Source: Sinosporangium siamense (lineage in GTDB: Bacteria; Actinomycetota; Actinomycetes; Streptosporangiales; Streptosporangiaceae). From it: DNA of 64,000 nucleotides. Below, piece by piece: positions 9,859-15,810 of this stretch (positions are counted from its first letter, which is position 1; each line of letters begins with the position of its first letter). Location of the stretch: positions 1 to 64,000 of the forward strand of contig NZ_BOOW01000019.1 in assembly GCF_016863435.1 (NCBI RefSeq). Direction: 5' to 3'. Under the pieces are notes generated by a model, which was not told the DNA's origin, made no database searches, and saw only the letters and a list, made by a program, of their open reading frames with translations. Position numbers and translations under genes: made by a program.

Positions 9859-9906
9859 TGATCACGGTGCGGGATGAAAGAGTGATCACGGTGCGGGATG
9901 AAAGAG
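9859..9906. repeat. 24-bp perfect tandem duplication between the two gvp clusters
   Basis: Two head-to-tail copies of a 24-bp unit (9859-9882 and 9883-9906; unit begins TGATCACGGTGCGGG and ends GAAAGAG) lie between the end of cluster 1 gvpK and the cluster 2 promoter. TGATCA at the start of the unit is itself palindromic. It could be a regulator site upstream of the cluster 2 promoter or a chance slippage product. Confidence 0.85.
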
Positions 9907-9939
9907 TGCGGCCTACGCCTGCGCAGGTCATGCATGACG

Positions 9940-10254
9940 TCACTGGTCGCGGGGAAGGAGCGGTCCAAGAGGGCCGAGGTCGATGTTCAGGTCGGAGGGT
10001 GACAGCTCGAATCGCTCGCAGAGTTCTTTCATCGCCTCGTCCAACCGCATCAAGGTCAGGCCGAGGGTCTCCACCTGCTCGTCGCTCAGATCCCCCTGCT
10101 CCATACGCCGCAGCGACTGCCGCTCGACGAGCTGGCGGATGAGCTCGACCAGGGTGAGGACCAACCGCGACAGGTCGCGTTCGACGGCTTCCCGGTCGGC
10201 TTCGAAGCGCAGGCGGTTCGTCTGGTTTCTCCGTACCGGTTGGGGGTCGCTCAT
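9940..10254 (-). CDS. gvpK: Gas vesicle protein GvpK (cluster 1)
   Basis: A 104-residue GvpK, very close to the cluster 2 copy: ERDLSRLVLTLVELIRQLVE, QSLRRMEQGDLSDEQVETLG and the shared DLNIDLGPLGPLLPRDQ end. Most differences are in the first 15 residues. It is the last gene of cluster 1 and starts 6 bp after gvpS. Both gvpK copies are free of frameshifts, so both clusters seem able to supply the protein. Confidence 0.95.
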   Translation of the reverse strand: MSDPQPVRRNQTNRLRFEADREAVERDLSRLVLTLVELIRQLVERQSLRRMEQGDLSDEQVETLGLTLMRLDEAMKELCERFELSPSDLNIDLGPLGPLLPRDQ

Positions 10255-10260
10255 GGCAGC

Positions 10261-10497
10261 TCAGCTCCCGACGAGAGGCTCGCCGTCGTCCGCGGTCTCC
10301 TTCTCCCGCACGGACATGATCAACGCACGCACCGAGATCTGCACGAGGTCGATGTCGGCGATGGACAGCACCAGGTCGCCGCTGAGGACCACGCCGCCGG
10401 CGAGGAGCCGGTCGAGGAGGTCGACGAGCGCTATCCGCTCCGAGGGGAGGTGCCCTTGAGCGGCGAGCGCGGCGCCGCGCGGCTCAGAGACGCTCAT
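10261..10497 (-). CDS. gvpS: Gas vesicle protein GvpS, GvpA-like (cluster 1)
   Basis: A 78-residue GvpA-like protein with the core ERIALVDLLDRLLAGGVVLS followed by LVLSIADIDLVQISVRALIM. It overlaps gvpL by 14 bp, as in cluster 2, and is probably a minor vesicle component. The N- and C-termini diverge from the paralogue while the core is kept. Confidence 0.92.
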   Translation of the reverse strand: MSVSEPRGAALAAQGHLPSERIALVDLLDRLLAGGVVLSGDLVLSIADIDLVQISVRALIMSVREKETADDGEPLVGS

Positions 10498-11284
10498 CGG
10501 CGGTCCCCTCGCCGCCTGCCGGATCCTCCAGCATCGTGAAGGAGTAGGGCACCCAGGGGCCGGTCAGCTCCAGCTCCACGCCGGGCCCGCGCAGCCCGTC
10601 GACCACCCGGGCGAACTCCTCGCCGCGCTCCTCGTCGACGAGGTAGGCCCCGTTGAGCAGCATCGTCTCCCGTCGCCCCGACAGTTGCGGGTCCTGCGTG
10701 CGGTGCCTGCGGCCGGCTACGGCGAAGGCCGTCAGAGCGTCGTGGATCTCCTCGGCGACGGCTGCCGCCCGGCGCCTGTCCTGCTCTTGGCCCTGCAGAC
10801 TCGCCTGGCGCCGTTTCAGGTAGGCGGTGCCAGGACTTTCGCCCCCGTGCCGGGCGCCGGCCGGTTCCTCCACCGGTTTCCGCGCCTCCGCGTAAGCCTT
10901 GACGCCCCACTCACGCCGCCCGGCGACCCGGGTCAGGACGTCCAGGAACTCCTCGCCCCGGCGGTCCAGGAGGTCTTTGACCTGCTCGTCGCCGCTGTAG
11001 ACGGTGACGAGCCGCACCGGGGCCGCGGGGCCGGTCTCGGCCACCGCGTCGACCACATGGTGGTGGGCCCGCGCCGTCCGGCCGAGCCAGTCCAGGTTCT
11101 CCAGCGACGTCCGCAGCGGTCCCTCACCGAACTTGTCCATGGGGACCGTGCTCACATACGCGATCAGTCCCCCTTGCGCGATACCGCGCACGGCTCCGCC
11201 GTTCACACCGGTCAAACCCGTGGGGACGGGGATACCGAGATCGGCCGCCACCGCGTACAGATATGTGCCCGTCTCATTCGTCAT
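10484..11284 (-). CDS. gvpL: Gas vesicle protein GvpL, GvpL/GvpF family (cluster 1)
   Basis: A 266-residue GvpL/F-family assembly protein starting MTNETGTYLYAVAADLG, with APVRLVTVYSGDEQVKDLL and WVPYSFT. The frame is open for 38 codons upstream, but those lie inside gvpJ. The ATG at 11284 gives an 11-bp overlap with gvpJ, identical to cluster 2, which supports this start. It shares the AYLKRRQASL block with the cluster 2 copy, while acidic and Pro-rich linkers differ. Confidence 0.94.
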   Translation of the reverse strand: MTNETGTYLYAVAADLGIPVPTGLTGVNGGAVRGIAQGGLIAYVSTVPMDKFGEGPLRTSLENLDWLGRTARAHHHVVDAVAETGPAAPVRLVTVYSGDEQVKDLLDRRGEEFLDVLTRVAGRREWGVKAYAEARKPVEEPAGARHGGESPGTAYLKRRQASLQGQEQDRRRAAAVAEEIHDALTAFAVAGRRHRTQDPQLSGRRETMLLNGAYLVDEERGEEFARVVDGLRGPGVELELTGPWVPYSFTMLEDPAGGEGTADERL

Positions 11285-11738
11285 AGTCGTCCTCGTCGGC
11301 CTCCCGGGCGTGGAAGTCCGCGTCCCGCCGCGGTCGTCCGGTATGCCTGTCCTCTTCACTCCATCTGTCGACTTCGATCCGCTCCCCGGGTTCCGCACGC
11401 CCTTCGAGAGTGGGGTGCCGATCTTCGAGTACGGCGAGACGTCTCTTGAGGCTCCGGTTCTCCTCGACGAGGCGGCGCCTGTCCCCGGACAACCACGGGT
11501 CGTGCTCCCACCAGTCGATGCCCATCTCCCGCGCCGTGTCGACCGAGGCGATGATGAGCCGCAGTTTGATGGTCAGCAGCTCGATGTCCAGGAGGTTCAC
11601 CCGGATGTCGCCCGCGATGACGATGCCCCGGTCGAGGACCCGCTCCAGGATGTCGCCGAGGTTGGCCGACTGCGGACGGGAGAGAGAACTGGAGGAGGCC
11701 CTCCGGGCCGGAACCCCCGAGTATGTGGGGTCGCTCAT
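11274..11738 (-). CDS. gvpJ: Gas vesicle protein GvpJ, GvpA-like (cluster 1)
   Basis: A 154-residue GvpA-like protein with the core LGDILERVLDRGIVIAGD followed by IRVNLLDIELLTIKLRLI and the MGIDWWEHDPWL motif. A coiled-coil-like stretch (VEENRSLKRRLAVLEDR) and a long acidic tail follow. It overlaps gvpO by 4 bp and gvpL by 11 bp. The tail is longer than in the cluster 2 copy, which suggests relaxed constraint outside the shell-like core. Confidence 0.94.
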   Translation of the reverse strand: MSDPTYSGVPARRASSSSLSRPQSANLGDILERVLDRGIVIAGDIRVNLLDIELLTIKLRLIIASVDTAREMGIDWWEHDPWLSGDRRRLVEENRSLKRRLAVLEDRHPTLEGRAEPGERIEVDRWSEEDRHTGRPRRDADFHAREADEDDYDE

Positions 11739-12115
11739 CGTCCATACCCATCGCTATCGCCGCTGCCGCGCCGATAGCGGCGCAACCTGCGGTAAGAGAC
11801 GAGTTCGCCTTCCTCGTCCAACTCGGCCTCGTATATCGCGAGCACATCACCGGAAGAGGGAATACGGCGGTCCTCCACGACCTCCACATCCACCACCCAC
11901 CCGTGCTCCGCCGGTTTGACGAGGGTGACGCCTTCGGCCTCCCGGTTGGTCAGTTCGATGATGTGGCGGAGCCCGGCTCCGCCCGCCGCTGCTGCCGTCA
12001 GGGAGTGCGTGGGCCGCCGCGGACGTGCCTCCCGCTCGTCGCGGACGGCTTCCCGGCCCTCCCTCGCTCTGCGCCTTTCGACGGCCTCCTCATGAGTGTC
12101 GCGTCTGTCGGACAC
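11735..12115 (-). CDS. gvpO: Gas vesicle protein GvpO (cluster 1)
   Basis: A 126-residue GvpO-family protein. A highly charged N-terminal 35 residues precede the domain LRHIIELTNREAEGVTLV, WVVDVEVVEDRRIPSSGD and YEAELDEEGELVSYRRLRRY, which is nearly the same as in cluster 2. It is located mid-operon between gvpG and gvpJ in both clusters. It starts 21 bp after gvpG. Confidence 0.93.
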   Translation of the reverse strand: MSDRRDTHEEAVERRRAREGREAVRDEREARPRRPTHSLTAAAAGGAGLRHIIELTNREAEGVTLVKPAEHGWVVDVEVVEDRRIPSSGDVLAIYEAELDEEGELVSYRRLRRYRRGSGDSDGYGR

Positions 12116-12136
12116 GGTGTCGTCACCCCCCGGCCC

Positions 12137-12391
12137 CTACTCTTCCATCGGCGTATCGGTGGGTTCCGGCTGCGGGATCAACCGCTGAAGCAGCCGCTCG
12201 GTGGCCTCCCGGGCCTCCTCCTCGGAGATCCGGCCGGCCTCCGCGTCTCGTTCGATCTCCTCCAGGCGGCGCCGGATCGCCGCCGGATCGGCGGTCTCAC
12301 GCTCGATCTGCTCCTGAATGAGCTCGCCCAGCTTGATCACGCCCTTCACCGGGGCGACGGGCCAGCTGAAGATAAGGCTGATCAGTCCCAT
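12137..12391 (-). CDS. gvpG: Gas vesicle protein GvpG (cluster 1)
   Basis: An 84-residue GvpG with a short hydrophobic start (MGLISLIFSWPVAPVKGVIK) followed by a charged helix (IRRRLEEIERDAEAGRISEEE). It overlaps gvpF by 10 bp. This small accessory protein is expected to work with GvpF and GvpL in vesicle assembly. Confidence 0.93.
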   Translation of the reverse strand: MGLISLIFSWPVAPVKGVIKLGELIQEQIERETADPAAIRRRLEEIERDAEAGRISEEEAREATERLLQRLIPQPEPTDTPMEE

Positions 12392-13239
12392 TCCCCTTCG
12401 CCCTGCTCATACTGGTCGCTCTGTTCGCCCGGACGCGGGGCGACGACGAAGTCGTACGGTGCCAGCGGTCCGCGCAGGCGCATCCTGATTCGCCCCTCGC
12501 TTCGCCTGGCGAAATCGTCGACCACGCGGGCCACTTCGTCCTCGCGGTCGTTGTCCACCAGCAACGCGAGGTAGACGGCGTCCCACTCGTGAGTCGGCTC
12601 ACGGACGGCCATGTCTGCGCATATCGGCTCCAGCTCATCGCTCAGATCGGCGGTGTCCTCCTCCCGCCTCTCCTCGACCTCCCGGCCCACCAGTTCCCCG
12701 AGCTGGATGCGCACGTCACGGGTGAGCTCCTCCGGCCGGTCCCTGATCTCGTCTTGCAGGCGCGCCGCGTCCGGATTCTCCTCCAAGATCTCCTGGAGAA
12801 CTGCCTCCTCGATGTAGCGGCCCTTGACGATGAACTCCGCACGCCCCTCCAACGCCGCGAGGGCGTCCCGGAACGCGTCGTGGTGGGGCTTGAGGAGCTC
12901 CTCCACGACCTGCTCGCGTGTGCTCATCACCGCGCCGAACCTGACGGGAATCACCGGCACCTCGGCGGCGGTGTCGTCCAGGAGTTGCTCGTGGGCGAGC
13001 AGGCTGTCGGGTGTGCCGAGGGGCCGGTCGAGCCTGACGTCGCTCACCAGCGCCGCGATCTCACCGTGGCTGATGAGGTTCACCCGCGCGGGTGGGTCGC
13101 CGACGCCACGTGCGTCCGGGGACACTTCAACGTCCTCCTGAACGAGGCCGTATATATAGGTGCCCCGGCCGCGCTGCTGTGGAACCGCGGTCGTGTCGGC
13201 CTTCTCCTTGCCTGAGGTGCCCGAGGCGGATCTCGCCAT
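12382..13239 (-). CDS. gvpF: Gas vesicle protein GvpF, GvpL/GvpF family (cluster 1)
   Basis: A 285-residue GvpF. GTYIYGLVQEDVEVSPDARG and VPVIPVRFGAVMSTREQVVE mark the first domain; the C-terminal domain ends GPLAPYDFVVAPR plus an acidic tail. It starts 1 bp after gvpA, as in cluster 2. The protein is predicted to be a cytoplasmic assembly factor that contacts GvpA. Confidence 0.95.
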   Translation of the reverse strand: MARSASGTSGKEKADTTAVPQQRGRGTYIYGLVQEDVEVSPDARGVGDPPARVNLISHGEIAALVSDVRLDRPLGTPDSLLAHEQLLDDTAAEVPVIPVRFGAVMSTREQVVEELLKPHHDAFRDALAALEGRAEFIVKGRYIEEAVLQEILEENPDAARLQDEIRDRPEELTRDVRIQLGELVGREVEERREEDTADLSDELEPICADMAVREPTHEWDAVYLALLVDNDREDEVARVVDDFARRSEGRIRMRLRGPLAPYDFVVAPRPGEQSDQYEQGEGEWD

Positions 13240-13240
13240 C

Positions 13241-13648
13241 TCACTCCCTCTCCCTGCGCCGCCGTGCGGGTTCCTCGGAACGCTCCGAGTAGCCGGACCC
13301 GACGTCGCGCAGTTTGTCCCCGGCGGCCTCCAGCACGCCCTGCACGACCCCCTTGGCCTTGCCGGAGGCCGTGTCCTTGGTCATGTTCTGCATGAGCTCG
13401 GGGAGCCCTTGCTGCTTGCCCGTCTGTGTCAGGTCCAGGCGGTTCACCGCCTCGGCGAAGCGGAGGTAGGTGTCCACACTGGCTACGACGATCCGCGCGT
13501 CGATGGTCAGGATCTCGATGCCGACGAGCGAGACGCGCACGAAGGCGTCGATCACGAGGCCCTTGTCGAGAATCGAGTCGATCACATCGGCCAGGCTGCT
13601 CGACGACGGACGCGCGGCCGCCCCGGTCGACGTGGGTTGTATGGTCAT
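13241..13648 (-). CDS. gvpA: Major gas vesicle structural protein GvpA (cluster 1)
   Basis: A 135-residue GvpA with the shell core at about residues 18-57 ([20 protein letters not shown], then [13 protein letters not shown]). It continues with [20 protein letters not shown] and a charged tail. From residue 16 to about residue 105 it differs from the cluster 2 copy at only a few positions, much less than the accessory genes differ. This suggests strong purifying selection or gene conversion. A 173-bp gap separates it from gvpZ. Confidence 0.96.
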   Translation of the reverse strand: MTIQPTSTGAAARPSSSSLADVIDSILDKGLVIDAFVRVSLVGIEILTIDARIVVASVDTYLRFAEAVNRLDLTQTGKQQGLPELMQNMTKDTASGKAKGVVQGVLEAAGDKLRDVGSGYSERSEEPARRRRERE

Positions 13649-13821
13649 GTCGTTTCGCCCCTCATCGACGCGTGCAAGCGATCGGCGCTCACACGCTCAG
13701 GTCGCGGGCGGCGGCACCCTTGTCTACACGGGTGGGCGAAGCCTTGCCGGCTTGTCTCCGCCGCCGTGCGGGGAGGGCCTGTCGGTCCCCCATAGTGGCC
13801 ACGAGGGGGGAGTCGGGCGGT

Positions 13822-14985
13822 TTATCCTCGGGGCGTCCCTGCGGTCCGGCGGCGAACCGGCCGTGACGCACGCTCGCGGGGACCGGGCACGGTTTCCTTC
13901 TCCCGTCGGCGCGGACGTGCCCTTCCGGCCCGCTCGGATCTCTCCTCCGCTTCCTCCTCCTCGGGTTCCCCCTCCTCGGCTTCTTCCTCGGCGTGTTCCT
14001 CGGCCCGCGGAGCCTTTTCCCGCCTGCCCCTGCGGCCCTTGCCGGTCTCTTCCTCTTCTTCGGGTTCCTCTTCAGCCCGCTCGGCTCTCTCCTCCGCTTC
14101 TTCTTCCTCGGGCTCCTCGCCCTCGGCGCGCGGGCCCTTCTCCTCTTCCTCTTCGCCGGGTTCCTTCGTCACCTGACCGTCGTGGATCTCGCCGCGCCAC
14201 CCTTCGGGGGCGTCGTCCGGACGAAGCATGGTGTGGGACATGACGTGCCGTCCGAAGTGCTTGAACTCCAGACGCGCCCGTCGGCCGGGCGCACGCCAGA
14301 GGTTGCCGACGTGCTCCATGAAGCCCTTCGGGTGATATTCCAGCACCAGGATGATCCTGGTGAGATCCGGAGCGAGTTCATGGAAGGACACCGAGCCGTC
14401 CACATGGCCCTTGGGCCCGTCGGAGCGCCAGATGATCCGCTCGTCGGGGATCTGCTCCTTGATCGTCGACACCCAGTTCCGGTGCGACCAGAACACTTGG
14501 GCCCGCCACTTGAGCTTCTCGTCGGATTCCTGTTCGACGCTCTCGACCTTCTTCATGAAGCTCGGGAAGTCCTCGAACTCGGTCCACGTGTTGTAGACGA
14601 TGCCGATCGGCGCGCCGACGTCCATCGACTCGACGATGTTGGTGACCTTGATCTTCTCTCCCTTGCCTCGTCCGCCCTTGCGGCCCAGGCCGGTCACTAC
14701 ATCCTTCACCTTCCCAAACAGGCCGCCGATGCCTTTGCCGCGAGCCTTGCCCGTCTTGTCGGTCTTGTCCGCCTTATTGGCCTTGTTTGAGCCGGTGACC
14801 GCGCTGATCAGGCCGCCCTCGCTGTCGCCCGCGACGTAGTCCGACAGGCGTTCGGTCACATCTTCGATCTTGCCGCTGAGCGAGGTCAGGCTGCGTTCGA
14901 CGAAAGCCTGGGACACACTTTGGATCTCGCGCTTGAGGAGGTTCGCGGCCGGCTTCCGTATAACTTTCTTGAGCGTCTCGGTCAT
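13822..14985 (-). CDS. SRPBCC/polyketide-cyclase-like gas vesicle cluster protein (probable GvpZ, cluster 1)
   Basis: A 387-residue protein in three parts. The N-terminal region of about 110 residues has an amphipathic helix (SLTSLSGKIEDVTERLSDY) and a Lys/Gly-rich linker. An SRPBCC domain follows (VESMDVGAPIGIVYNTWTEF, RIILVLEYHPKGFMEHVG). The last third is a low-complexity Glu/Arg tail with many runs of Glu. SRPBCC proteins bind hydrophobic ligands, but a role in gas vesicles has not been established as far as I know. The name gvpZ is by position in the actinomycete cluster. The start at 14985 has GGGGAGG upstream and lies 6 bp after gvpY. Confidence 0.82.
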   Translation of the reverse strand: MTETLKKVIRKPAANLLKREIQSVSQAFVERSLTSLSGKIEDVTERLSDYVAGDSEGGLISAVTGSNKANKADKTDKTGKARGKGIGGLFGKVKDVVTGLGRKGGRGKGEKIKVTNIVESMDVGAPIGIVYNTWTEFEDFPSFMKKVESVEQESDEKLKWRAQVFWSHRNWVSTIKEQIPDERIIWRSDGPKGHVDGSVSFHELAPDLTRIILVLEYHPKGFMEHVGNLWRAPGRRARLEFKHFGRHVMSHTMLRPDDAPEGWRGEIHDGQVTKEPGEEEEEKGPRAEGEEPEEEEAEERAERAEEEPEEEEETGKGRRGRREKAPRAEEHAEEEAEEGEPEEEEAEERSERAGRARPRRREKETVPGPRERASRPVRRRTAGTPRG

Positions 14986-14991
14986 CCGAGC

Positions 14992-15465
14992 TCACCTCCC
15001 CGACCTGGTCGCGGACTGCGAGCGTCCGGCACCCGATCTCTCCCGGCGCGGCTCCTCCTCGTAGTCCTCCTCGGTGTATTCGTCGTATTCCTCACCCACA
15101 GGTTCCTCCTCGGCCTCGGCGCGGACGGCCGCCTTCCGGACCTTGCCGACGGCTTCGCCGGGGCGTCGAAGCGCCTCGGCCCGGTCGTGCAGCTTGGACG
15201 TCAGCGAATCGAGTTGCCTGCCCGTCGCGGCCACGGCGGCCGCCTTGCCGACCTCGGTGAGATCGGACCGCAGTTGGCCGGTGATCTTTTCGAGCTCCGG
15301 GGACGAACCAAGGATCTTGGCGCCTTGTTTCAGCAGACCGCCCTTACGGCTGAGCCCGCCGAGCGCTCCAGCCACCGCGAGCCCGGCCGCCAGCTTGAGC
15401 TTGTGGCGTCGGCCGAGGTAGTAGCCCGCGGCGACGGCCAGTGCCATTCGCGCTTTGCCGCTCAT
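14992..15465 (-). CDS. Gas vesicle cluster protein, GvpY-like
   Basis: A 157-residue protein beginning MSGKARMALAVAAGYYLGRR, followed by a second hydrophobic Ala/Gly stretch. It then has an amphipathic middle region (ELEKITGQLRSDLTEVGKAA) and a very acidic Tyr/Glu tail (EEYDEYTEEDYEEE). Similar proteins occur in Streptomyces gvp clusters, where one is called gvpY and is sometimes misannotated as DNA primase; nothing here supports primase activity. It heads cluster 1, with GAGGAG upstream, and is the only gene without a counterpart in cluster 2. The N-terminus may associate with membrane or with the vesicle wall. Confidence 0.78.
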   Translation of the reverse strand: MSGKARMALAVAAGYYLGRRHKLKLAAGLAVAGALGGLSRKGGLLKQGAKILGSSPELEKITGQLRSDLTEVGKAAAVAATGRQLDSLTSKLHDRAEALRRPGEAVGKVRKAAVRAEAEEEPVGEEYDEYTEEDYEEEPRRERSGAGRSQSATRSGR

Positions 15466-15605
15466 TCTCAGCGCTCCTCACCTTCCGGGCCGTCGCCGTC
15501 GCTTCGTCGTCCAGCGGCCTTTGGTGAGGGTGGCGGGTGCCCGGAATCTTCCTTCGGTTGCCCCCGCTGGCGGCAACCCTCCAGCATTTCTCGAACACGC
15601 CCCCT

Positions 15606-15630
15606 CTACCCGAGAAAGGGATGAGGAAAC
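15606..15630 (-). promoter_or_regulatory. SigB/SigF-type promoter of gvp cluster 1
   Basis: On the minus strand GTTT (15630-15627), a 15-nt spacer and GGGTAG (15611-15606) match the cluster 2 promoter box for box. A hairpin with GGTTGCC arms (15557-15578) lies in the leader; GGTTGCC is also present at the comparable place in cluster 2. The ATG of gvpY is about 140 nt downstream. Use of a SigB/SigF-type factor is inferred from the box pattern. Confidence 0.7.
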
Positions 15631-15765
15631 ACGTATCAGGAGAAACTGGACATGCTTAAGGTTTCATGGGTTTTAGTTGGTGACGGGCTGGGGGAGCGCG
15701 GCAGAGCAGGGGCGCTTCGCCGTACAAGCCGAGTTCGCTTCGCCGTACCGGGCCGTACGGCGAAA

Positions 15766-15797
15766 GCCCCCGGCGCCGTCACGCGGACGCCGGGGGC
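15766..15797 (-). terminator. Hairpin terminator after secA2
   Basis: A perfect 10-bp G+C stem (GCCCCCGGCG at 15766-15775 with 15788-15797) with a 12-nt loop lies just past the secA2 stop on the minus strand. No U tract is present. Confidence 0.7.
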
Positions 15798-15810
15798 GGG
15801 AACGGCTTCG

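Larger units (their letters stand above)
15466..15810. other. Intergenic region between gvpY and secA2
   Basis: This stretch of about 345 bp holds the gvp cluster 1 promoter and leader on one side and the secA2 3' hairpins on the other. A further inverted repeat (CGCCGTAC pairing with GTACGGCG) lies at about 15741-15762. I see no gene. Confidence 0.6.

Noticed and set aside
14992-15465. DNA primase function for the GvpY-like protein
   Set aside because: Related proteins sometimes carry this label in databases, but the sequence has no TOPRIM, zinc or polymerase motif; it is hydrophobic and acidic.
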